64,000 nucleotides of DNA from Pleodorina starrii (lineage: Eukaryota; Chlorophyta; Chlorophyceae; Chlamydomonadales; Volvocaceae). The position numbers were made by a program, and so were the translations under genes. The DNA lies in NCBI GenBank assembly GCA_030267565.1, contig BRXU01000041.1:434001-498000 (forward strand), written 5' to 3'. Positions 43,929 through 55,534 of this stretch are shown here, one piece after another (position 1 is the stretch's first letter; each line of letters begins with the position of its first letter). The notes below the pieces were generated by a model. It searched no databases. It was not told the DNA's origin and was given only the letters and a program-made list of their open reading frames with translations.

Positions 43929-43969
43929 CCCTAAAACACGCTATGTCCGTGGGTCCCTAAAACACGCTA
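43929..43969. repeat. 15-bp direct repeat around an 11-bp remnant
   Basis: CCCTAAAACACGCTA at 43929-43943 and 43955-43969 flanks TGTCCGTGGGT, which matches the end of the hairpin repeat's tail. It looks like a target duplication left after most of an insert was lost. The same 15-mer borders element C at 52284. Confidence 0.6.
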
Positions 43970-44237
43970 GGGTTTTCCCTGCTGTACGTCCCTTGGGGTC
44001 GACAAATGCCGCGGCCTTGGCCTTGGCGTCCTGCTTAGCTGCTCGTTGGCCGAGGCATTTCTCTACGTGCCGGTTAAAGTTTTCGTCGTTGTCCGGCGGG
44101 AAGTCCTTGGCGCACGCAGGGCAGCAACGTTCAAGTTGCACGACCGAGTCGGTCTGCCTGCTGGTTGTTGCTTCGCTAGTAGATGGTTGTGAGCTCTGCA
44201 GCAAGCTGCTAGTGCACTGAGACCTTGTCTGCACCAT
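43970..44237 (-). CDS. Fragment with a UBZ-like zinc finger (5' exon, truncated)
   Basis: ATG 44237 opens a frame beginning MVQTRSQC, followed by a Ser/Thr-rich stretch and CCPACAKDFPPDND then NFNRHVEKCL. The spacing C-x2-C...H-x3-C with the preceding Asn resembles a UBZ4/Rad18-type ubiquitin-binding finger; a transposon-associated finger is also possible. An Ala/Lys-rich helix follows and the frame then enters the repeat junction at about 43969, so the 97-codon frame to 43941 is chimeric at its end. The remainder of the gene is absent. Upstream, the minus strand has TTAATATACC (about 44272-44263) as a weak TATA candidate. Confidence 0.45.
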
Positions 44238-44562
44238 GGTGAGATGGCATTGCCCGCCAACTCGGTATATTAATGGCCTGTCTTGCTGTAAAATGTGCGG
44301 AATTGATAGAACTAGGTATCAGGCAGCTGTTTTCGTTGAAATAAAGCCGAAATTCGCTTTCAGAAAAAAGTTGGAACTTTTTTGACCGCCCCGAGACCAC
44401 CACCCCCACCCACCCTCAGGAGACCCCCTCAAAAGTGGGGTTTCTAAGTGAATTTGGGATCTTTAACGTGTATTTTATCCATAATTCAACATTTGGGAAC
44501 GGGTTGGGGCATACTGTCAAAAGTTATTTTCTTCCCCCCCTCCTGCCTGCGGCGCCATTTTT

Positions 44563-44612
44563 GGGCGGGGCCCCAGCGCGAAGCGCCCAGGGGGGCCCCG
44601 CCCTGTAGGATT
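44563..44612 (+). repeat. GC-rich hairpin repeat, tail cut to 9 nt
   Basis: Perfect 41-bp hairpin (44563-44603), preceded by T5. Only TGTAGGATT of the tail remains before unrelated TTTGGTTTGC. Confidence 0.88.
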
Positions 44613-45607
44613 TTTGGTTTGCTTTGCCAGCATTCCACACCCTGTAAACAGCGATTCAACTGACTGGTCTCGCCACTCCACAGAGCCCGCGTTCACCGCT
44701 GTCCTGCCACGGCTTGCTGCGAAGCCGCCGATCACAGCACGCTTTGTCACGCAGACTCCCACAACTGTTGCGACATGACTGGCCTTTACATGCGCGCGCG
44801 CGCGCGGGGTACCCCCCACTGCCCAATTTGTCAAAGTCCTACACCAAAATTCAGAGTCCGACGCCAAATCCTCACGCAAAATTCTGAGTCCGACGCCCTA
44901 AAATTCTGAGTCCGAAGCCCGATCCCTTAAAATCCCGCTGCGGCTGTAGGTTACACAACAAGCTGGTATCACATGAGGTTGCACTTTACGGGCACAAAAC
45001 CTTTCTTGTTTGGCCCTAGTGGTCCTATGCCTGGTGCTCGGGTGTGGCAGTGACACACAGCATGGTTGACCTCGAGCTGACCGGGATCCACACGTGCCGT
45101 GCATTCCCTTGGAGGCCACTGGAGCGAGGTGGTTGGATGTGTGACAGTTGCTGTAAAGTCCTTGGGTGCTGGGTTTCTCCAAGTCCTACGACTCCGAAGG
45201 ATGTAACTACGGGCCACGTCCGCTTGGTGCCATCACTTTAATTGGGCTCACCCAGTGGCACAGGCTGTGGTTGACCAGTGCACGCTAGCCGTTGGGCCGT
45301 GTTGGGCAGCGATTTGAGAGGACTTGAGGCTCGTCCAGAAGAGTCCAGAGTCCAGACCCAGATCAGCGGACGCATAACGCAAACGAATGTCGTCAATATG
45401 TCAATGCGACCCCTAAGACAACAGCAGCCGCTGTTTACAGGTTCAGCGCTACTCTCTTCACAGCAGCTGTCAAGGGCTGTCAGCGCGGGAACCATGCATT
45501 CAAACCAAGGGCTCCACAGCAAACGGGAAACTTAAGCCCGCCTCCCGCAGGCGCCTCTGTCAGAACTTAGTCCCCCCAACCTTATGGATGGAGTAGTCAT
45601 CCTTCCA
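44604..45607. other. Repeat-derived and unassigned sequence
   Basis: 44620-44890 recurs at 46541-46815 and 49884-50158; it has a (GC)n run near 44793 and tandem AATTCTGAGTCCGACGCC motifs. 44930-45600 has only short frames, none recognised. Confidence 0.5.
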
Positions 45608-46046
45608 CTTGTGTGGGGGGCAACTGCATTGGTGGAAGCGAGGGCGGCCCGAATGCAAGGCCGACAGGTTTGGCCCCGAGAGCCCAAAACACATCCCCGT
45701 ATATGTGGGCAATCCTGTGACCCAAAATAACCATTCCTGTGACCCAAAACCAATTCCATATATACTTAACGTTAGGGAACCTGAAAGCGCTACGCGTGGG
45801 GCTTTTGATCGCAGTTGTGAAGCGGAATTTTGCAAGGGAATTGTGGATGACCAGGATGCCATCACCGTGTTCTGCGCGTGTTGTATGCGAGGGCAAACTC
45901 ATTAGCCAGGCAATTGTGCTGCGGGAAATGATGGTATTAGGGTCTGCTGGGCAGCTGGGGAGTCTCGGCTCCAGAGTGGTTTCGGAATCAGGCGGCAAGC
46001 TCATCGGCTTGAGAAGGGGCCAGCTCGAAGCCTTAGTACCATTTTT

Positions 46047-46100
46047 GGGCGGGGCCCCAGCGCGAAGCGCCCAGGGGGGCCCCGCCCTGTAGGATTGCCC
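46047..46100 (+). repeat. GC-rich hairpin repeat, tail cut to 13 nt
   Basis: Hairpin 46047-46087 after T5; the tail is TGTAGGATTGCCC and then diverges into CGCCCCGCCC. Confidence 0.88.
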
Positions 46101-47055
46101 CGCCCCGCCCAGGATTCAAACTAAGTTTGAAGGATCCAACTTTTCAATTCGAAGCAACTCAAAATGAGTCGGAGCGACAATGTGCATGTGACGAACCGCT
46201 TGGACGAGCTGTACGATGACACGAACAGCCGGGAGTGAACCACTCTAAACGGAACTCCAAGCCCCTTCTTTCATGCATTCAGCATCATGTCATCATTCGA
46301 TAACATTACGTATCTTCAGACCTGAAGGACATGTGGCATAGATCCATGACAACACACATAAAGCAACGGCGGCGCACCGTTGAACCTAGCTTCCGCAAAG
46401 GACGGTCACATGCAAAACGGCATGTACAAAGCCGGTACCAACCTTAAGAACACTACACACATTCGTGCTGTTTGATGCGCGGCAGGGCAAACCCCAAGCT
46501 CCCTTACATGCAAACAAGCAATACCGTCCCTGCCCATCCGCTTTGCCAGCATTCCACACCCTGTAAACAGCGATTCAACTGACTGGTCTCGCCACTCCAC
46601 AGAGCCCGCGTTCACCGCTGTCCTGCCACGGCTTGCTGCGAAGCCGCCGATCACAGCACGCTTTGTCACGCAGACTCCCACAACTATTGCGACATGACTG
46701 GCCTTTACATGCGCGCGCGCGCGCGCGGTACCCCCCACTGCCCAATTTGTCAAAGTCCTACACCAAAATTCAGAGTCCGACGCCAAATCCTCACGCAAAA
46801 TTCTGAGTCCGACGCCAAATCCTCACGCAAACATTTCTGAGTCCGACGTCCGAACCACGCCAAATCCTCACGCAAAATTCTGAGTCCGACGTCGGAACCC
46901 TTAAAACTACTACCCTTAAAACTAATATGTTGGTTCTCTTTCTCGTTCTCGTGTCTCATATCTCTAACAAGTTGTCCTGGTCAGACAACCCCGGCTGGGT
47001 ACCTATTCTGATAGGTCATGGTACAACACATAGTGCTGCACGATCGAGTCCTTGC

Positions 47056-47268
47056 TTAATGGCTGACGAGGCGGTGCGCACCAGATAGATGCTCGAGCAC
47101 AGAATGCTGCGACGCCTTTTCGCTGTGGTGGATCTTCGATCTGGCCAGATAATAATCGGCAAACTTCTCTTTTGCCGACTGATGGTCCCCCAGGGCCTGG
47201 AACAGCTGGTTGCTTGAGGTCTTCAATAATAGTTTACACGTTACGTAGCATGCTGCTGGCGTGTACAT
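47056..47268 (-). CDS. Small hypothetical open frame
   Basis: 70 codons from ATG 47268 (MYTPAACYVTCKLLLKTSSN), identical in the second tandem copy (50399-50611). It has no hydrophobic segment, no known motif and no independent sign of selection, so it may be chance. Confidence 0.15.
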   Translation of the reverse strand: MYTPAACYVTCKLLLKTSSNQLFQALGDHQSAKEKFADYYLARSKIHHSEKASQHSVLEHLSGAHRLVSH

Positions 47269-47840
47269 CGTAAATCGTAGTCGTGTTGCAGAAGGCCTTG
47301 TAGGTCAGTATAATAAATAGATACAACATTTACACTACTGTTCTTTACTATCCAATCCTGTCGACCTTTGAAGCATTACCGTGAGGGGTACGTAATTGTC
47401 GTCGTACGGCGACGGTTTCATCTCCTGATCTCATTCAAGTAAGTGTTGGAGAAATTGGGTGTCGTTCCGCCCCAGGGTCTGTATGTGACAGATCGCCCGT
47501 CAGCCCGTCATGATGACAGGTAGGCCGGCTGCAGCTGTCAAGAAGGTGACCTGGCTACCGCCGTCAGCCGTGCGTACGACAGCAGGGAAGGCTGCACTGG
47601 CCTTATACCCCTACGGAGCAGAAGTTTCTGCCATTTTAGTAGGTAGACAACCTAACATTTGAGCGTACAGGCAGACGGATGCGGAGCGCAACGCTATCCG
47701 CAGTCTATCTAGGCCAGTCCAACCATTCCCAGGTCCCTCTTTTACAACAGGACGTCGTTCCTGTGAATTCTATTTCTCACTCAGTGAGGACTTGGGTCAT
47801 GTAGTCCAAACAGTCCTTTTGGAAAAATTCTGTTGTTTTT

Positions 47841-47881
47841 GGGCGGGGCCCCAGCGCGAAGCGCCCAGGGGGGCCCCGCCC
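47841..47881 (+). repeat. GC-rich hairpin repeat without tail, at the break in a gene copy
   Basis: T5 precedes it. It joins directly, with no tail, to TCCTGCCCAGCTGTC, which is exon-2 sequence of the truncated ten-exon-gene copy. Confidence 0.88.
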
Positions 47882-48177
47882 TCCTGCCCAGCTGTCTTCC
47901 AGATAAAGGTTGGCCAGAGCGTCCGTCGCGGCCGCCACCCCAGCAAACTCCTGAGGAAGATTGTGGACACGCGGGCCAGAACGGAACACATAAAGTACAT
48001 GGGAGTACTGACATAGTCAAACAGCAACACGTCGAAGTTTCATAAACGCCCCATGCAGCGAAACGCACCGGCGCCAAGACGCCGCGAATCCGCGCACCGG
48101 CCAGGATGCTCCTCAACACGGCGCCCATACGCGACACCCCACGTGTCCCTGCGACGCACAGCGGCTGCAGCAGCCAT
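47882..48177 (-). pseudogene. Truncated 5' end of the ten-exon gene (tandem copy 1)
   Basis: The start codon at 48177 opens MAAAAAVRRRDTWGVAYGRR. Exon 1 then loses 5 nt relative to the gene at 43 kb, shifting the frame. The CAG acceptor at 47951 and the start of exon 2 (VAAATDALANLYLEDSWA) are present, but homology stops inside exon 2 at the hairpin repeat (47881). The promoter-side homology extends to about 48935. Confidence 0.75.
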
Positions 48178-49389
48178 CTCGACAGGTGCAGTCGTCGCAA
48201 GTAACAACCCTAATGGACTGGTCAATGCGACGCAAACTGAGTCAATTCCTAATGTCAACAACACACAAACACATGAACCATGCAGGAGGGCTGTGCACTA
48301 TCCCAACAACAAAGCCCGCCCGCCATACGCCCACATGGGCCCTGCGCGCAATCAAAACATATCAAGACGACGTCGCACATAAAGGACCAGACGACACATG
48401 GAACTTAACCACCATAGAGACCTCCTTTGCAAATATCACCCACGGCGAACACTGCTCTATCCATTGTAAAGTCCGAAACGACAGCAACGCTCCAGCGACA
48501 AGAGCATCTCATGCATTTGCAGCGCAACAGCAACGCCGGGAAGGAACACAAGCTTCAACAATGCTCAAACAAGCTCCGGACAAATTACCCTCACAGCGTC
48601 AAACACCACCACCATGCAACCCGATATCACTAGCCCGCAGGGCAATGCTCCGTCACATCCGCAAAATTGAAACAACATTCGCCAGGCAATGCACAAACCG
48701 CAGGATGCACAATGCGCCAAACGTCGACCTCGGTCGACCATAATGCCGGCCAGTCGTCCCGGTCCCGGTCGCGCGCTCGCCCCATTCTCTTAGGCCTGCC
48801 ACATACACAATAATACGACAAACGGCCCCAGCAGCGCCTTCACCGAACACCAAACCGACCGCCCTACCGCTCGGATATAGGAATCATGACTCCCAGCCAC
48901 CCCCGCCCAGCCCCCAAGATTCCAAAATCCAGTTTCCTGACCCTAAAACACTTGTGTGGGGGGCAACTGCATTGGTGGAAGCGAGGGCGGCCCGAATGCA
49001 AGGCCGACAGGTTTGGCCCCGAGAGCCCAAAACACATCCCCGTATATGTGGGCAATCCTGTGACCCAAAATAACCATTCCTGTGACCCAAAACCAATTCC
49101 ATATATACTTAACGTTAGGGAACCTGAAAGCGCTACGCGTGGGGCTTTTGATCGCAGTTGTGAAGCGGAATTTTGCAAGGGAATTGTGGATGACCAGGAT
49201 GCCATCACCGTGTTCTGCGCGTGTTGTATGCGAGGGCAAACTCATTAGCCAGGCAATTGTGCTGCGGGAAATGATGGTATTAGGGTCTGCTGGGCAGCTG
49301 GGGAGTCTCGGCTCCAGAGTGGTTTCGGAATCAGGCGGCAAGCTCATCGGCTTGAGAAGGGGCCAGCTCGAAGCCTTAGTACCATTTTT

Positions 49390-49443
49390 GGGCGGGGCCC
49401 CAGCGCGAAGCGCCCAGGGGGGCCCCGCCCTGTAGGATTGCCC
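49390..49443 (+). repeat. GC-rich hairpin repeat, copied with tandem unit 2
   Basis: Equivalent of the copy at 46047, with the same 13-nt tail. Confidence 0.88.
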
Positions 49444-51183
49444 CGCCCCGCCCAGGATTCAAACTAAGTTTGAAGGATCCAACTTTTCAATTCGAAGCAA
49501 CTCAAAATGAGTCGGAGCGACAATGTGCATGTGACGAACCGCTTGGACGAGCTGTACGATGACACGAACAGCCGGGAGTGAACCACTCTAAACGGAACTC
49601 CAAGCCCCTTCTTTCATGCATTCAGCATCATGTCATCATTCGATAACATTACGTATCTTCAGACCTGAAGGACATGTGGCATAGATCCATGACAACACAC
49701 ATAAAGCAACGGCGGCGCACCGTTGAACCTAGCTTCCGCAAAGGACGGTCACATGCAAAACGGCATGTACAAAGCCGGTACCAACCTTAAGAACACTACA
49801 CACATTCGTGCTGTTTGATGCGCGGCAGGGCAAACCCCAAGCTCCCTTACATGCAAACAAGCAATACCGTCCCTGCCCATCCGCTTTGCCAGCATTCCAC
49901 ACCCTGTAAACAGCGATTCAACTGACTGGTCTCGCCACTCCACAGAGCCCGCGTTCACCGCTGTCCTGCCACGGCTTGCTGCGAAGCCGCCGATCACAGC
50001 ACGCTTTGTCACGCAGACTCCCACAACTATTGCGACATGACTGGCCTTTACATGCGCGCGCGCGCGCGCGGTACCCCCCACTGCCCAATTTGTCAAAGTC
50101 CTACACCAAAATTCAGAGTCCGACGCCAAATCCTCACGCAAAATTCTGAGCCCGACGCCAAATCCTCACGCAAACATTTCTGAGTCCGACGTCCGAACCA
50201 CGCCAAATCCTCACGCAAAATTCTGAGTCCGACGTCGGAACCCTTAAAACTACTACCCTTAAAACTAATATGTTGGTTCTCTTTCTCGTTCTCGTGTCTC
50301 ATATCTCTAACAAGTTGTCCTGGTCAGACAACCCCGGCTGGGTACCTATTCTGATAGGTCATGGTACAACACATAGTGCTGCACGATCGAGTCCTTGCTT
50401 AATGGCTGACGAGGCGGTGCGCACCAGATAGATGCTCGAGCACAGAATGCTGCGACGCCTTTTCGCTGTGGTGGATCTTCGATCTGGCCAGATAATAATC
50501 GGCAAACTTCTCTTTTGCCGACTGATGGTCCCCCAGGGCCTGGAACAGCTGGTTGCTTGAGGTCTTCAATAATAGTTTACACGTTACGTAGCATGCTGCT
50601 GGCGTGTACATCGTAAATCGTAGTCGTGTTGCAGAAGGCCTTGTAGGTCAGTATAATAAATAGATACAACATTTACACTACTGTTCTTTACTATCCAATC
50701 CTGTCGACCTTTGAAGCATTACCGTGAGGGGTACGTAATTGTCGTCGTACGGCGACGGTTTCATCTCCTGATCTCATTCAAGTAAGTGTTGGAGAAATTG
50801 GGTGTCGTTCCGCCCCAGGGTCTGTATGTGACAGATCGCCCGTCAGCCCGTCATGATGACAGGTAGGCCGGCTGCAGCTGTCAAGAAGGTGACCTGGCTA
50901 CCGCCGTCAGCCGTGCGTACGACAGCAGGGAAGGCTGCACTGGCCTTATACCCCTACGGAGCAGAAGTTTCTGCCATTTTAGTAGGTAGACAACCTAACA
51001 TTTGAGCGTACAGGCAGACGGATGCGGAGCGCAACGCTATCCGCAGTCTATCTAGGCCAGTCCAACCATTCCCAGGTCCCTCTTTTACAACAGGACGTCG
51101 TTCCTGTGAATTCTATTTCTCACTCAGTGAGGACTTGGGTCATGTAGTCCAAACAGTCCTTTTGGAAAAATTCTGTTGTTTTT

Positions 51184-51224
51184 GGGCGGGGCCCCAGCGC
51201 GAAGCGCCCAGGGGGGCCCCGCCC
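51184..51224 (+). repeat. GC-rich hairpin repeat, copied with tandem unit 2
   Basis: Equivalent of the copy at 47841, tail-less and adjoining the gene fragment. Confidence 0.88.
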
Positions 51225-51520
51225 TCCTGCCCAGCTGTCTTCCAGATAAAGGTTGGCCAGAGCGTCCGTCGCGGCCGCCACCCCAGCAAACTCCTGAGGA
51301 AGATTGTGGACACGCGGGCCAGAACGGAACACATAAAGTACATGGGAGTACTGACATAGTCAAACAGCAACACGTCGAAGTTTCATAAACGCCCCATGCA
51401 GCGAAACGCACCGGCGCCAAGACGCCGCGAATCCGCGCACCGGCCAGGATGCTCCTCAACACGGCGCCCATACGCGACACCCCACGTGTCCCTGCGACGC
51501 ACAGCGGCTGCAGCAGCCAT
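51225..51520 (-). pseudogene. Truncated 5' end of the ten-exon gene (tandem copy 2)
   Basis: Same breakpoints and same 5-nt loss as the fragment at 47882-48177, so the damage predates the tandem duplication. Confidence 0.75.
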
Positions 51521-52293
51521 CTCGACAGGTGCAGTCGTCGCAAGTAACAGCCCTAATGGACTGGTCAATGCGACGCAAACTGAGTCAATTCCTAATGTCA
51601 ACAACACACAAACACATGAACCATGCAGGAGGGCTGTGCACTATCCCAACAACAAAGCCCGCCCGCCATACGCCCACATGGGCCCTGCGCGCAATCAAAA
51701 CATATCAAGACGACGTCGCACATAAAGGACCAGACGACACATGGAACTTAACCACCATAGAGACCTCCTTTGCAAATATCACCCACGGCGAACACTGCTC
51801 TATCCATTGTAAAGTCCGAAACGACAGCAACGCTCCAGCGACAAGAGCATCTCATGCATTTGCAGCGCAACAGCAACGCCGGGAAGGAACACAAGCTTCA
51901 ACAATGCTCAAACAAGCTCCGGACAAATTACCCTCACAGCGTCAAACACCACCACCATGCAACCCGATATCACTAGCCCGCAGGGCAATGCTCCGTCACA
52001 TCCGCAAAATTGAAACAACATTCGCCAGGCAATGCACAAACCGCAGGATGCACAATGCGCCAAACGTCGACCTCGGTCGACCATAATGCCGGCCAGTCGT
52101 CCCGGTCCCGGTCGCGCGCTCGCCCCATTCTCTTAGGCCTGCCACATACACAATAATACGACAAACGGCCCCAGCAGCGCCTTCACCGAACACCAAACCG
52201 ACCGCCCTACCGCTCGGATATAGGAATCATGACTCCCAGCCACCCCCGCCCAGCCCCCAAGATTCCAAAATCCAGTTTCCTGACCCTAAAACA

Positions 52294-53257
52294 CGCTATT
52301 TCCCGCTCCGTGGGTTCTGGGTTCTGGGTTCTGGGTTCTGGGTTCTGGGTTCACGGTTCTGGGTAATTGGACAAGTGCAGAATTTCGGCCAACGGAAAGG
52401 CTGCATACGTAAAAGATTACATTCTTTATTGCACGGTAAATTTATTATTGGAACCCAACATCGCATGAGTACAAACCAGTTTGGCAGTCTCCATGGACCG
52501 AGGCCGAGGTCAAACCATCACCTCTCGGCCTATAATTAATTCCAGAAGAGTCATCGTTCCTTAAGGTGGAATTCTGACATGACGGCGTGAAATGAATCTT
52601 CGTTTCGGAAACAAACTATGTTTGCATTGCAAACACTCTTCCCGCGACCACACCACAGCAGCTCTGCTTGCCGGTCCGATCGTCTTGACGCATATTGCTA
52701 TTACAAAGGTTGCAAGGAGCAAACCCTGCTGCCAGGCCTCTGCTGCACTCTCGTCGTCGGCAACTGCACGTCGTCGCTACCCTCGCAAACAGTTCCGCTG
52801 TCCTTCTATTGGCAAGTCAGCCTGCGTGATGTGTAAATGATACACTCCATGTCTACTGTCAAGTAACTTCAGCCAATGCGCTGGCCGGAAGAGTTGCACA
52901 GTGCCGAGACGGCGCGCGATGCTAAACATGGGTCGGATTGCTGAAGCCGAAGGCATTTCAGATATAAAGCTCTGGCTGCCTATCAGCAGGAATGTCGATG
53001 CGACACTCTCACAGTTGACGCCCTCGCCGCTCGCTTTGGAAATGCCGTATTTCGGTCGATGCGCACATGCGCTCATGCACCCGACGGGATGACGCGCTTC
53101 GCGCGGCGCCGGCAGGCCTTGATAACGACTCGGCTAGCAGGCATTTCGGGAAAAATCTCTGGCTGTCTATCAGCAGGAATGTCGACACTCTCACATTTCA
53201 CGCCCTCGCCGCCCTAGCACTCAACTTAACCCGTACGGATTTAGTGGGGCCCCGCCC
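52294..53257 (+). mobile_element. Element C: left-truncated relative of A and B
   Basis: No hairpin at the left. After CGCTATTTCCCGCTCCG it starts with a TTCTGGG array (52312-52363) and then follows B, with an internal deletion near 52727. Its right end is GTGGGGCCCCGCCC at 53257. The next 36 bp match the flank of B, so C arose by copying B together with its flank. Confidence 0.7.
52312..52363 (+). repeat. (TTCTGGG)n telomere-like heptamer array
   Basis: Five perfect heptamers, then GGTTCACGG and one more. Shorter arrays are in elements A (37091-37107) and B (38236-38262). Confidence 0.9.
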
Positions 53258-53293
53258 TTTTTCCGGCTTCAAGGAAGCCGACACCAACCCCTT

Positions 53294-55534
53294 GTCTTCG
53301 TATTGGCGTCGCCTTGACAGAACTGAAAGCCTGAACAAACAGTTAAATCGCTTTAATACTAATACCTTTGCATACTACTGATCTCCAAAACGTATGGTGA
53401 GGGAAAACATTTACGATCGATTTACGATAACAGTATATTACTGAGAACCTCTGGGACCCCGATGCTCGTCCCATCGGGGTCTCGGGGACCCATATATCGG
53501 GCTCTGAAGGGGCCCCACGTATTATACTTGATACTTAACCACCTTACTAAATCACCATAACCGCTAGCTACTCCTACCGTTCGCGCACTCGCAAACCCCC
53601 ACAGGCGAATCCCGAAACCTATTCGGTCTACATTTCACAGCTGATCCGAAGGAAGTGGTGCGCTCCTTGCCACAACCCGGGCCGCCGCGGTCCACCGTCC
53701 GGCTGCGCGCGCGGTTGGGGGCCAACCGGCCTTTCTTTCTCTGGCAGACTCCAACGTGCGAAGGTCGTTGATGACTCAGCTCCTCTCAATTACGAAACCA
53801 ATGTGCTGCCTTGGCATCGCCTGTGGTGCATGTGTGTGCTGCGCCCTGCCGTATTGGCATTGTTGCCGCGACGATACCAACATACCATTGTTGCCGCGAC
53901 GATACCTCGTCGACCCCGCCCCCCCCCCCCCCCCCGGCCGTCACCCCTCCCTGATCCTTCCTGATTGCCTCTGCCTTGCCAGCCTCGAGGAGGAACACTG
54001 GGCCAGACCGGCAGCAGCACATGCAGCCCGAGCGCGTGCTCACGAACCGCAGGAGCGCCTTCACAGCATCTAAGGCGCCCGCATACGAGCGAGCGGGCCG
54101 GTTTGGCCCTGGTCGCCCCGGTTTGGCCGAGCGACGAATCGATATGGTGTAATGCTTGGGCGGAGCAAAGACTTCTCGAGATGCTGTGCGACGCCTTTCT
54201 TAGATTTTATGCTAGCCGTTTGTACGGCAACTGTACGGTATTGTAACCGCTGTGTTACATGTGGCCTCCACTACGCGCCGTGCATCAGCAGCCACAGCAT
54301 CCTGTCACTGTCACATCCCCGCTACAGACCAACAAATGCACATGCTCTGCAATTTGCATTGCCTCCTTCCCTGAAGCCGTCGGATACCGTGAAGCCCCCG
54401 GGCGCAACTCCTAACTCACTTCTGGCCTTGCTTGGACGGGCCGCCCGAGGCGGATACCACCGACCCGCGGGTCATTCGCTGCCTCTGCGTGCGGCCCTCA
54501 GCAGCAGGAACCGAACCAGTCACACCCAAAAGCGGTACAGCCATCGCTGCAGCCATCACTGCAGCCATCACTGCAGCCCATTCCTGATGACAAATCCGCG
54601 CGCACTCGCACTCCATCCGTCACAGCAAACTCGAAGAGCATCTCGCGCAAAGCACAACGAACCCGCTGCACCCCCCCCTACGCACACAGCCCCACACACC
54701 CCGTCAGCAGTGTTGACAGCATCACCGTCCACACCATTAGTAGCGGGGATCGCACATTGGTTGCTCTCACGACAATGCCTCAGGGCCGCCTGAACCCACA
54801 CCGCCCCCCTCCCCCTCCCCAGACCCCGCCCCACACACACAACCCCCGCCAGCCGCCCATCAGCGCTTCACCGGGCGATCACCCTCCCTCCCTCCCTCCC
54901 TTCCCCCCTCCCGCCCCCCCTGCCTGCCTGCCTGCGCACACGAACACGAACACGGCAAATCATCAACCCCCGCACCGCAGCGCCACACGTCTGTCTGTGG
55001 CGCACACACACACACCTACTGGCGGGGCACGTCGCGTCCACCCAACCTCGGGGTCCGTTCGCTAACGCCGTCTCTGTCTCCGCTGCGGTATCACCTTTTT
55101 TACCCAGCCTCCATTCTCCACACACGCATCACCGCACGCGCCCTGCTCCTCGACGGCTGTTGCGGACCCGGCCCGACCCCGGCCTGCCTTCCGGTAAAGC
55201 CCCTCCAACTACCGGTACGGGTACCATCAAACCCAGCTCCGCCCGCAACTCAAGTACCCAAGCTCGCGCCGCCCCACAGCAGCCCACAACGCAGCAGCAA
55301 CCCGGCACCAACACAACCAACCAACCAACCTGCCCCCGACACTGCCGCCCGGCGCTCGTGGTCTCTCCACGCGGCCGCACAGCCGTGTAGGTACCTTCTC
55401 GCCCTCTCCCGCGCAGGCAGCTGCGATACGTCAACTTTGCCTCCATTGCGTTGCTGCGGTCGTGCATCTCTTCCCAACTCGCCCGCCCGGCCATTCGCTC
55501 GCCCACTCGCGCATGTGTCTCCCGCGCGTCTCAG
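53294..55534. other. Repeat- and C-rich intergenic region
   Basis: Holds a GC-rich inverted repeat GACCCCGATG...CATCGGGGTC (53455-53485), a poly-C tract (about 53917-53935), repeat R3 copy ii (54140-54266), a 15-bp triplet GCAGCCATCACT (54541-54580) and CCT/CTG-rich runs (54870-54940). The long frames here are low-complexity artefacts. TTACA at 54263 is a possible minus-strand TGTAA signal for the gene ending at 55535, though distant. Confidence 0.4.
54140..54266 (+). repeat. Dispersed repeat R3, copy ii
   Basis: Matches 20738-20850: CTTGGGCGGAGCAAAG, GAGATGCTGTGCGACGCCTT, TTTATGCTAGCCG. The end is more diverged (GTAACCGCTGTGTTACA). Confidence 0.75.

Larger units (their letters stand above)
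45608..48950. repeat. 3343-bp tandem duplication, copy 1
   Basis: Begins CTTGTGTGGGGGGCAACTGC and is repeated with offset 3343. It contains two hairpin repeats (46047, 47841), a (GC)n run (about 46712-46727), 33-bp tandem motifs (46770-46890), a short frame of 70 codons (47056-47268, minus) and the truncated 5' end of the ten-exon gene. Confidence 0.95.
48951..52293. repeat. 3343-bp tandem duplication, copy 2
   Basis: Differs from copy 1 by only a handful of substitutions (for example a T to C near 50150 and an A to G near 51549). The 43-kb junction motif CCCTAAAACACGCTA follows its right end. Confidence 0.95.

Noticed and set aside
46164..46238. Short ORF beginning MSRSDNVHVTNRL (repeated at 49507)
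   Set aside because: Only 24 codons, copied with the tandem unit, no supporting signals.
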